Positions 1 to 7,900 of a stretch of DNA of 32,677 nt are shown one piece after another. Position numbers and translations under genes: made by a program. The notes below the pieces were generated by a model. The model made no database searches. It was not told where the DNA came from and saw nothing but the letters and a program-made list of their open reading frames with translations. Source of the DNA: a virus. Position 1 is the first letter of the stretch. Every line of letters starts with the position of its first letter. The stretch covers positions 40,178 through 72,854 of IMG/VR virus record IMGVR_UViG_3300000117_000020; one strand, given 5' to 3'.

Positions 1-2
1 CT

Positions 3-683
3 GACGGACACACTTTCATGAAAGATGAAAATGGTCAGCCAGTAATTGTTGGTCCAGGATTACTTGAACAAATCGTTAATAAAGATTCTTACTCTACAAT
101 GACAGAGACTAAGATCAAAAACATTATTGGTGATTTATTCTATGGTATGACTGATGCTAACAAAAAACAAGTAACGCTTTATACGGGTACTGGTGGTATG
201 CGTGAATTTGATGAAGCTCTTAAAAATCACTTTACAACAGCTGCAGGCTCTTGGAAAGTTGGTGGAGAGAATAGGTTCATCACTGGTTCAGGTAGATCAT
301 TAGGACTTTCTGGGTACTTTACTTCTTACGAGCACGTAGACGGACATACAGTAAATGTAGTTAAACTACCTTTATTTGATCATGGTCCTGTTGCTCAAGC
401 AGCTGGTAAACACCCTGTAACTGGTTACTCACTTGAATCATACAGAATGGTATTTGTTGATCAGTCTAATTATGACGGTCAAGCAAACCTTCAAATGCTT
501 TCTAAAAAAGGAAGAGAAATGATGAGATGGTGTGTTGCTGGTAGTGTAGTGCCTAGAGGTTTTGACGGAGGAAGTGCAAGAGCATCTGATGTAGATGGTG
601 CTTCTGTTCACATGTTAAAAACAGCTGGTATCATTTTGAAAAGATTTGATACTTCTCTAGATATTACGTGTACAGCGTCCTAG
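3..683 (+). CDS. Major capsid protein, C-terminal part (5' end outside window)
   Basis: The reading frame is open through the left edge (D-G-H-T-F precedes the first ATG at 18), so this is the 3' part of a larger gene and ATG 18 need not be the start. About 227 residues are visible. The segment LYTGTGGMREFDEALKNH, the preceding GPGLLEQI, and a Gly- and aromatic-rich tail resemble, from memory, the C-terminal half of HK97-fold capsid proteins of crAss-like Bacteroidetes phages. Role inferred: it forms the icosahedral shell. Codon choice leans to ggt, gct, act and cgt, unlike the aga/gga/gca habit of many later genes, which fits very high expression. It is followed by a hairpin-rich gap and a structural operon. 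The stop is TAG, a minority stop here. Alternative: another abundant virion protein. Confidence 0.68.
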   Translation, partial: DGHTFMKDENGQPVIVGPGLLEQIVNKDSYSTMTETKIKNIIGDLFYGMTDANKKQVTLYTGTGGMREFDEALKNHFTTAAGSWKVGGENRFITGSGRSLGLSGYFTSYEHVDGHTVNVVKLPLFDHGPVAQAAGKHPVTGYSLESYRMVFVDQSNYDGQANLQMLSKKGREMMRWCVAGSVVPRGFDGGSARASDVDGASVHMLKTAGIILKRFDTSLDITCTAS

Positions 684-685
684 AG

Positions 686-819
686 TAACATAAGGATACT
701 TATGTTATATTCACGTTGCATCGTGAAGTCTATATAAATTGGTTTTTAGTTAGGTTGTAGGGTTAATCCCCTGCAACCGCTAAAAGCTTTCACATAGAGG
801 GATTATTCTTTCTCTCTAT
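686..819 (+). promoter_or_regulatory. Cluster of four RNA hairpins downstream of the capsid gene
   Basis: Four stem-loops follow each other in a 164-bp gap. (1) 686-707: perfect 9-bp stem TAACATAAG/CTTATGTTA, loop GATA. (2) 710-727: 6-bp stem TTCACG/CGTGAA. (3) 753-778: 10-bp stem GGTTGTAGGG/CCCTGCAACC with one G-U pair and loop TTAATC. (4) 794-819: 9-bp stem ATAGAGGGA/TCTCTCTAT with one G-U pair. None is followed by a clean T tract, so a classic intrinsic terminator is not shown. Likely roles are 3'-end protection or processing of the capsid mRNA, or partial attenuation that keeps capsid transcripts above downstream genes. The folding is read directly; the role is inferred. Confidence 0.6.
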
Positions 820-847
820 TAATAATAATTAAAAAAGAACTGAAATT

Positions 848-1660
848 ATGGCAAGTAAAAAAATTTTTCTTAGGAGAAAAGATGTAGATTCTTTTCTACC
901 TCAAGAACTGCGAGCTGAGGCAGTAATGAAACTTAGTAGTGTTTTTGTAAACAGACAACCTTTAAAAGGATTTGATTATGAAGATGAAAAAAAATATCTA
1001 AATGGAATATTAGATGTTGATCCAGCTAACCATGAATGGCCAAAGTTTGCAAAAACATTTTGGGCAGATATGACAATACCAGTTGGATTTGAAGGAGTTG
1101 AACTCGAAATTGGTAAAGATGAATCAGGAAATCCAATACAAATAATGGATTTTATAAAATATAATTTTGCACTTAGACATCCACACACCGCTTTAAGTAA
1201 AGAGGAAATGGACAAAGATTACAAAAAAAGATTTTATATTCAAGACACATCTAAAGACGATTTAAAAAAGAATATCCAAGTCCAATTTAAAAAGGATGCA
1301 GATAAAGAGTTTATAAAACTATCTTCGGATGCAAAAGCAATGAAATGGGTATTAAGATTAGTATCAGATATTAATCCAGATACCATGTCAAGAGAGCAAA
1401 TAGAAAATATGTTGTATGATGTTAAAGAAAAACAACCAAAGAAATTTTTGAAAATTGCTACAGACAAACAACTTAGTATGAAAGCAGAGATTGAAGAAAT
1501 GGTTTCAGCTGGAATATTAAGAAAAATTGGAAATCAAATTGTCTTTATAGATGAAATATTAGGAGATACTTTAGAGAATGCTATATTACATTTAAAAGAT
1601 AAAAAGAATTCTAGTAAATTAACAATATTAAGAGCAAAACTTAAAGAATTAGTAGCATAA
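848..1660 (+). CDS. Conserved phage protein next to capsid gene, unknown role
   Basis: 270 residues, no signal peptide or membrane segment, charged and mostly helical. Its N-terminus MASKKIFLRRKDVDSFLPQE and the central EGVELEIGKDESGNP look like a family I associate with Bacteroidetes phages just downstream of the capsid gene, but I cannot name a function. The C-terminal third is rich in Lys/Glu helices ending in KLKELVA. The ATG at 848 follows AAGAACTGAAATT with no Shine-Dalgarno, which is normal here. The stop TAA abuts the next ATG (TAAATG at 1658-1663), so the two genes are probably translationally coupled. Position suggests a head-completion, scaffold or connector-associated role. This is inference. 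Confidence 0.65.
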   Translation: MASKKIFLRRKDVDSFLPQELRAEAVMKLSSVFVNRQPLKGFDYEDEKKYLNGILDVDPANHEWPKFAKTFWADMTIPVGFEGVELEIGKDESGNPIQIMDFIKYNFALRHPHTALSKEEMDKDYKKRFYIQDTSKDDLKKNIQVQFKKDADKEFIKLSSDAKAMKWVLRLVSDINPDTMSREQIENMLYDVKEKQPKKFLKIATDKQLSMKAEIEEMVSAGILRKIGNQIVFIDEILGDTLENAILHLKDKKNSSKLTILRAKLKELVA

Positions 1661-2905
1661 ATGAATATACAAGAAATGCACTTATCAGTAATGCAGGGCG
1701 TGGACAAAATTCACGCCCAAGTTGCTGACACAATTTTAACAAGTGAATTAGATAGAGAGCTTAATAAGGCTATCCAAAAATTTGTTACAACGCGTTTCCA
1801 AAAAGGTAATAAGTATTTTAAAGGATTTGAAGAGTCTCAAAAACGAAGAGATGATCTAAGAACTTTAGTAAGAGAAACAATTCTTGAGACTTCTTTTAAA
1901 GAACAGTTACAAACAGCAAGTCACCCAGGTGGTGCTTTGTTTACAGATACTGTGTTTTTACCTAGTGATTACATGTATTTAATTAATATTAATACGGAAA
2001 TTAAAAGATTACCTACATGTACACCAATAGGATATAATATAACAGATCAAGATCCTGTATATTATTTTATATTTAGTTTAAATGATTTTGTAGGACAGAA
2101 TCAATTTAATGATAGTACAGAGTGGATAAGTCAGATACAAATGTTTGCTGATGTATCCGACCCAACAACAAGTGTTATGGAACCAGCTTGGGAATGGGGC
2201 ACATCAGATTGGACAGCAGAGAATGAACCAACTGTTTTTCCAAGCACTGGAACAGGATTTAATCCACAACCTGATAATCAAAATTTATCTTCAGGCCTAG
2301 TACAGTGTATTTTAGATGAATGGCAACTTGGAGAAATATTTTGGGAAAACTGGCCAATAGGTGGGTCACAAATAAGTTACCCAAACAGTTTTATAGCTGT
2401 TGTAGATATTGAAGCTTATCCATGGTTAAATTTTGATGGATCTTTAGGAGACATAACTTATTTAGCTGGATTTAACAGCGATAATTTTATAACAGTACAA
2501 ACACCTTTATTATTTAAGGGTGATGTATTAAACCAAAAACGAATCCCAACAAGTAATACTTGGGGATCGTATTTAAAAGAGAAATACTCTTGTAGAATGG
2601 TACAACATGATGATATACATTCAATGATTGGGGATCCTTTTAATAAAACAAAATACAGTTCTCCCCTCACTGTAATGAGAGGAAACCACATAGATGTTTA
2701 CACTGATGATGTATTTATAACAGATAAAATCAGATTAACATATATAAGACAACCTGCTGTAGTTAATTTACAAACGGGATTGAGTTGTGATCTTCCAGAT
2801 CATACTCATGAAGAAATTGTAAGACTTGCAGTAGCGAGTATCTTGGAAGCTATTTCCGACCCAAGATATGCAACTCACGCAGGTGAAGTGCAAAGTATGG
2901 AATAA
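1661..2905 (+). CDS. Putative head-tail connector (ring) protein
   Basis: 414 residues. It starts MNIQEMHLSVMQGVDKIHAQ and continues with ELDRELNKAIQKFVTTRF, an N-terminal helical module that recurs, as I recall, at the start of connector or ring proteins in crAss-like and related Bacteroidetes phages. The middle (about 120-330) is aromatic- and Asn-rich and likely beta-structured. The C-terminal part returns to a helix containing EEIVRLAVASILEAISDPRY. There is no signal peptide. It directly abuts the 270-aa gene (no intergenic base) and lies in the head block, which suits a portal-adjacent adaptor. Two further connector-type proteins are encoded at 20265 and 21878, in keeping with stacked rings in podovirus tails. 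The assignment is from remembered family resemblance only. Confidence 0.55.
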   Translation: MNIQEMHLSVMQGVDKIHAQVADTILTSELDRELNKAIQKFVTTRFQKGNKYFKGFEESQKRRDDLRTLVRETILETSFKEQLQTASHPGGALFTDTVFLPSDYMYLININTEIKRLPTCTPIGYNITDQDPVYYFIFSLNDFVGQNQFNDSTEWISQIQMFADVSDPTTSVMEPAWEWGTSDWTAENEPTVFPSTGTGFNPQPDNQNLSSGLVQCILDEWQLGEIFWENWPIGGSQISYPNSFIAVVDIEAYPWLNFDGSLGDITYLAGFNSDNFITVQTPLLFKGDVLNQKRIPTSNTWGSYLKEKYSCRMVQHDDIHSMIGDPFNKTKYSSPLTVMRGNHIDVYTDDVFITDKIRLTYIRQPAVVNLQTGLSCDLPDHTHEEIVRLAVASILEAISDPRYATHAGEVQSME

Positions 2906-2939
2906 ATAAATATTTAGTAATAATTTAAAATAATTTGAC

Positions 2940-3887
2940 ATGAGACAATTATTAGTTAGTCCAGAAACACCAGTAGCGGTAAGTTATACAAATGGCTTAT
3001 TAGCAAACGGTGCTATAGACATACAAAAAAAAGATTCTAATGGTGAAGTTACATCATTAGCTCCAGGGGACACTATTGCAGATGCCCCAGAAATTAGATT
3101 TGTGCAAGGAACAGCAGCAGAGAACATTGTATCTCCATGGATTGCAGGAAGAAATGTGATGGTATTTGATGGTAAATCTTATAATGCTCCCGTAGCTTCT
3201 ACAGGAACAGTAAGTGCATCAAACAATAATTCAACTTCAGCTGGTACAGTAGAAATAAAATTTATAAGAAAAGATAGACAACCACAAGAGTTTTTTAGCT
3301 ATTCAGTGGATATTGCATCTGGTTTAGCTTATGCTGACCAAGATGATTTAATTCACGATCAATTTGAAGCCTTAACAAACATACCAGACTGGTTAAATCC
3401 TTTAGCTGTAATTAGTGCTACAGGTACAGTAACCTATACAGGTGCTAAAAATGGTGATGTTGCACAAAGTGGTGCTATTTGGGATGAAGGTTCTGTTGTA
3501 TTTGATGTAATAATCAATGAAACTGCAGCAATCGGTGGTACAATTTATACTGATGCAAGTGATGTAGTAGATGCTGTAATGGGATCAGGTGATGGTTATG
3601 ATGTAAAGAAATTAGAAGATTCTTTAATGGGATCTACTTATGGATACTACAACAGACTTAAACTTCCTAACACTCCAGCTAATAAAGCTGCGGTAGCAGG
3701 TAATTATGATATGTACACTATTGTAGCTACTAAAGATGGAAGTACTTCTCCACAAATTAAAGGTGTAGACAATTTAATGGAAATTTACGTTGCTATCGAT
3801 GAAGCAACTGCAACTATTACTTCAGCATTTGAAGGGGCTTTAAATCCTTATCTGTATTCTGCTGGATATGGTAATGTAAATTTATAA
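2940..3887 (+). CDS. Beta-rich structural protein, probable virion component
   Basis: 315 residues, acidic, rich in Ala, Gly, Thr, Ser and Val, with few Cys, typical of a phage structural protein. It begins MRQLLVSPETPVAVSYTNGL. A Ser/Thr/Asn-rich linker lies around 85-100 and is followed by KFIRKDRQPQEFFSYSVDI. The C-terminal region includes MGSTYGYYNRLKLPN and a small-residue-rich end. No enzyme motif, signal peptide or membrane segment is visible. Codon use (gct, ggt, act frequent) resembles the capsid gene and suggests an abundant product. Position between the connector-type gene and a small beta-sandwich protein fits an auxiliary capsid, head-fibre or tube protein; the sequence does not distinguish these. 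Confidence 0.6.
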   Translation: MRQLLVSPETPVAVSYTNGLLANGAIDIQKKDSNGEVTSLAPGDTIADAPEIRFVQGTAAENIVSPWIAGRNVMVFDGKSYNAPVASTGTVSASNNNSTSAGTVEIKFIRKDRQPQEFFSYSVDIASGLAYADQDDLIHDQFEALTNIPDWLNPLAVISATGTVTYTGAKNGDVAQSGAIWDEGSVVFDVIINETAAIGGTIYTDASDVVDAVMGSGDGYDVKKLEDSLMGSTYGYYNRLKLPNTPANKAAVAGNYDMYTIVATKDGSTSPQIKGVDNLMEIYVAIDEATATITSAFEGALNPYLYSAGYGNVNL

Positions 3888-3913
3888 TATTAATTTTTTA
3901 AAAATATAATAAA

Positions 3914-4381
3914 ATGGCAAATAATATAATTCAACCAGTAATCGTAAAAGCGGTTTGGGACATAAGCGTTAGCGGCAATTTAGCTACTAATGCTTCTCAC
4001 AGTGCAACTACGCCAGTAATTATTCCTGAAGGAGCTTTAATTACTAGAGCTTGGACATTTTGTGAAACTGCAATTACTGATGATGGTGACAACTCAACAA
4101 CATTAGCTTTAGGTTATACTGGAGCTACTGGAGCTTTTATTGCGGCAGTTGCATGTAATACAGTTCAGTATGCAGCAGGGATTGGAACAACGTTAGTTGA
4201 AAACTATGCTTTAGATGGTGGTGCTTTAACAGCATTAAATATGGGTATAGCAAGAGACGCAACGTTAATTCACCTTACTGCAGATAAAGAGTTATTGTTA
4301 ACTCTAAACAACGATCATATCGTTGATGCTGGTAAACTTACTTTGTTCGTTGAATACGTACAAACAGGTCAAATAGCATAA
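3914..4381 (+). CDS. Small beta-sandwich virion protein, decoration type
   Basis: 155 residues beginning MANNIIQPVIVKAVWDIS. The chain alternates beta strands and small residues, with a hydrophobic strand near the end (LTLFVEYVQTGQIA) typical of jelly-roll decoration or adaptor proteins of marine phages. There is no signal peptide and only two Cys. The ATG is preceded by AAAATATAATAAA, an A-rich leader rather than a Shine-Dalgarno. It is the last gene before the GC-rich hairpin at 4399-4431, so it probably ends the head transcription segment. Other small beta proteins of similar size and style are encoded at 16024, 17153 and 17551; all may decorate the particle. Function inferred from fold-like pattern and context. 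Confidence 0.55.
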   Translation: MANNIIQPVIVKAVWDISVSGNLATNASHSATTPVIIPEGALITRAWTFCETAITDDGDNSTTLALGYTGATGAFIAAVACNTVQYAAGIGTTLVENYALDGGALTALNMGIARDATLIHLTADKELLLTLNNDHIVDAGKLTLFVEYVQTGQIA

Positions 4382-4398
4382 TAGCTTAATAACAATAT

Positions 4399-4431
4399 TA
4401 GATAAGGGGGCCTACGGGTCCCCTATATCTA
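4399..4431 (+). terminator. GC-rich hairpin, probable intrinsic terminator or attenuator
   Basis: The stem TAGATA+AGGGG (4399-4409) pairs with CCCCT+TATCTA (4420-4431) with a single bulged A at 4425, giving 11 paired positions around a 10-base loop. The G5/C4 core stands out in very AT-rich DNA. The downstream sequence ATTTAACACA has only a weak T run, so termination may be partial. It separates the head genes from the surface-protein genes. Confidence 0.6.
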
Positions 4432-4451
4432 TTTAACACACATTTAATAAT

Positions 4452-4976
4452 ATGGTGAATTTAAGTATGTCTACAACAGATGACTGTAGATTTTTACAAG
4501 GACAATACAGCGGTAGTAATCCAGGACCAGCAACATTAGTTATTTCTAATAACGGCTCAGTAGTTGCAACATATAGTATAAGTATTCTATTGTCTGCGGA
4601 CGGAGAAATACCTATTCCACAAAATTTTGTGTACAGCATTCCAGAAGTAATTGGAGAAGATCCAGGTGTTATAACAGCAGTTATTACAGATTTTGAAGGA
4701 CAAATTGTAAATGCAGGAGCATTAAGTTCTTGTTTTTTAGATTGTTGTTTAGCAGATAAAACTTTAGAATTAACAGAGTGTAACTGTGGAGAACCTCAAT
4801 GTGATAAAACTTTAATGGAAGCTCAAAGATTGTTTTTATTAATACAGTCAGTTAATACTCTTTTAGCTAATATACCATCAGACGCAAGTATAGCATCTGG
4901 TGTTATTCAAAAAGCTGTAGATGCTTATAATTCAGCCAAAACCCAATGTACATCTTTTTGTGGGTGTAACTGTTAA
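4452..4976 (+). CDS. Cys-rich small phage protein, unknown
   Basis: 174 residues. The first ~95 residues look like a beta domain with polar loops. Two Cys clusters follow: CFLDCC near 94-99 and ECNCGEPQC near 109-117, and the protein ends CTSFCGCNC. Between them is a helical stretch (LMEAQRLFLLIQSVNTLLAN). No signal peptide is visible, so Cys clusters in a cytosolic product suggest metal binding or disulfides formed after virion release. Start 4452 is chosen because of the AATAATATGG context used by many neighbours; ATG 4470 is an alternative. The stop is two bases before the next gene, the 1312-aa surface protein, which is also Cys-rich, so the two may work together, for example as attachment base and adhesin. 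The function is not recognised. Confidence 0.6.
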   Translation: MVNLSMSTTDDCRFLQGQYSGSNPGPATLVISNNGSVVATYSISILLSADGEIPIPQNFVYSIPEVIGEDPGVITAVITDFEGQIVNAGALSSCFLDCCLADKTLELTECNCGEPQCDKTLMEAQRLFLLIQSVNTLLANIPSDASIASGVIQKAVDAYNSAKTQCTSFCGCNC

Positions 4977-4978
4977 TT

Positions 4979-7900
4979 ATGGCAAAAACAACTAAGTATA
5001 CTTCAACTATTGACGACAGATTTTCTAGTTTTGATGGCAAGTCTGTATTTGGTAATGGGTCAACTCCTATAACCGCATACACAAATACTTCTCCTAAATT
5101 TGTACAGGGAGTTGCGTATTTGCAATCTAATAATCATTTAAAAATTGATATTAGATCTAATATGCGTTATGAGTATGATCGTGTAGCAACAGTAGTAGAT
5201 CATGATTATGTTTCTGGTATAGATTTTGATTATGAAAGCGATGGTAAAATACTTATTACTTATAAAAACTGGACAAAAAGACAAGCGTCTAGTAAAACTT
5301 TAACATTACAGTTTATTTCTGGATTTAAAAAAACAATTGTTTTAAAAGTACCAGGACTGGCTTCTAAACTAAATGATGATGTAGAAAATACTATTGCATC
5401 GTTTACAACTTCACCTTATGAAAATATGATGTCTTTAGATTTTTCTAATGACAAACGAAGTATCAATTCTATTGTAGGAGCAGTATATCCAAAACAAGAT
5501 CCATACGATGTATACAATTATACAGGAACATATCAACTAAACTTACCTTTTGCATATTATATAAACTCATCTTATTTAAATGAGATTTTTGTAGAACAAG
5601 GTGTTACTTCAACTAATAACGATGTAGATAATGGAATATCTAATCGAGGTGTAGGACATTTATATTCTGGTAGAAATGAACAAGAAATACATTTTGTAAA
5701 TCTACTTACAACAAATACAAATTTAGGTACAAATCAAGATGTTTTAAATAATTTAAATACAGCACCATTTACTTATGGTTTTACATACGCATCTAATTTA
5801 TATTTTATAGCAGATGATGCACAAGAATATCAAGTATGTATGGAACCAGGTAATCCTTCTTTTTTCCTAACATCTGGAAATGATTGTGATGGAACTACTA
5901 TAGGAACTCCTTATACAAATAAAAGATTTGTAGATGGGCATTGTTGTAATTCTGGATGTGATGATTTTTCTATAACAGTAGAAAATACAAGTCCTGAACA
6001 ACGTGATGCTGCAAATACTAACGGTTCTATTTTAGTAACAGTAACTGGAGGTACAGCTAATTATACATATGTATTAACTAAATTTGGAGCCACAGGTGCA
6101 GGAACAGAAGTTTCATCTGGAGCTAAATCAGGTACTACACATTCATTTACAAGTTTAATTAGACAAGATTCTAATACTAAACCGTATTTAGTTACAGTAA
6201 CTGATGGTACTAGTTGTGTAAAAACTGTTCATATAAGTCTTCAAACTAAAATAAATCAAGAAGAGATAACATCTGGAGTTTGTACAGATGCTTCGGCTGC
6301 AAATTATGATGATACTGGTTATATTATTAATAAAGATGCTACTTGTTTTTTCTGTATGGAAAATGATGCTTATGGTAATCCGTACAATGGTTTAACATAT
6401 GGAGATGATGATGGCGGGCACAATAGAGCAGTAGGTGTAGATTTTGTAGCCAATAGTGGGTCTGTAGTTAATCATTCTCTAAGTCTAGGTGGTACATCAG
6501 GATCAATACAGTTTTCGGGAGAGTTATTTCCTCCTCTAGCAGATCATATAGCATCTGATGCTAATGAAGCTTATAAGTTAAAGTTACATACACTAGGAAG
6601 CGGGGAAAATGCAAATAATAAAACTAAGGCAGAAATTTTAGCTTTAACAGCTACTTCTACTGTAGCAGTAGATGCAAATTTTCAATATACTTTTGCAGGT
6701 TTAGCTAAAGGATGGTATGCTATTGAAGCATATGTAGAAGAGGTTCCTAATGTTGCTAATTGTAAAAGTGTTCATAGATTTCAAATAGGGTATGCAGGAT
6801 GTACAGATCGTAATGCAAATAATTATGATCCTAATGCTACATATCATGTACAAAATGTTTGTAAATATAATTGCAGTGAAGATAGTGTAAATATTATTTC
6901 TAATGATACAAATCAAGCTTGTGTAAAAAGCTTAAGTATCGGTAGAGGTTCTTATGATGTAATTAATTGGGTAATTGGGGGAGAAAGAAAACAAGGGTTT
7001 GGTCCGCACTTAGCATCTGAAGGAGATTATGTAGAAGTAATGGTAGAAAATACTCAAACTAAATGTACACAAAGAGGAGCAATGCATATAACAGAAACAG
7101 ACTGTAATAGAAATATTTCTGCTACATCTAGAATGTTAATAATGCAAGAAACTGCTGCAATGGGTGGATGTACAGATCAAACAGCTGCTAATTATAATTG
7201 TGATGCAGAATGGGATAATGGATCATGTATACCTGTACTTTTAGGTTGTACAGATATGTCAGCAGCAAATTATAATCCTGATGCTAATATAGACAATGGT
7301 CAATGTGTGTATGGAATTTTAGGATGTACAAATTCTTTAGCTTTAAACTACAATCCACTAGCTACAATTGCAAATAATGAATCTTGTGATACTTGTCCTG
7401 TATTTGGGGATACTGGTGGCGGATATTCTAATTTAGGACTTTTAACATTTGACGGGGCATTATCAGGAAGTGATTTAACTTCTGCAATACAAGCAGGAAC
7501 ATTTGATATATATGCAACTGGAAATTTAATTTTTACATGGAGTACCTTTACAATAATTGGGGGTTATGTAAATTATCTTCCTGCAGGAGTAGAAATAAAT
7601 ATATATAAACTTCCAATGGGAGCTGGGACTATTAATGGAAATTCTATAAATGATTACCAATTCCCAATAAAAGAAAAAATGGATATAACACCTGACGGCT
7701 ATGGAAAAGTTACAGGATTAGATTCACCAAATTATAATAATCCTTTATTTGGAACTTGGAATGCAGATGGCAGTTTAAATCCTGGTACAGTATCAGCTTG
7801 GACAATGGTTCAGCCTTTAGAGTATGGAACAGGAGAATATGGATATTATATAGTTGAAATGGTAATTCCTGCTGGAGATGGAAAATTTTGTTATAATTAT

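Noticed and set aside
684-847. Bacteroidetes-type promoter (TTG, spacer, TAnnTTTG) in the capsid-downstream gap
   Set aside because: The nearest -7-like sequence (TATAAATTGG near 733) does not fit and no TTG lies at a proper distance.
976-1467. Minus-strand frames opposite the 270-aa gene, and similar ones elsewhere (for example 6701-6916, 19247-19510, 29054-29293)
   Set aside because: All oppose well-supported + strand genes, have Ser/Phe/Ile-rich shadow composition and no start context.
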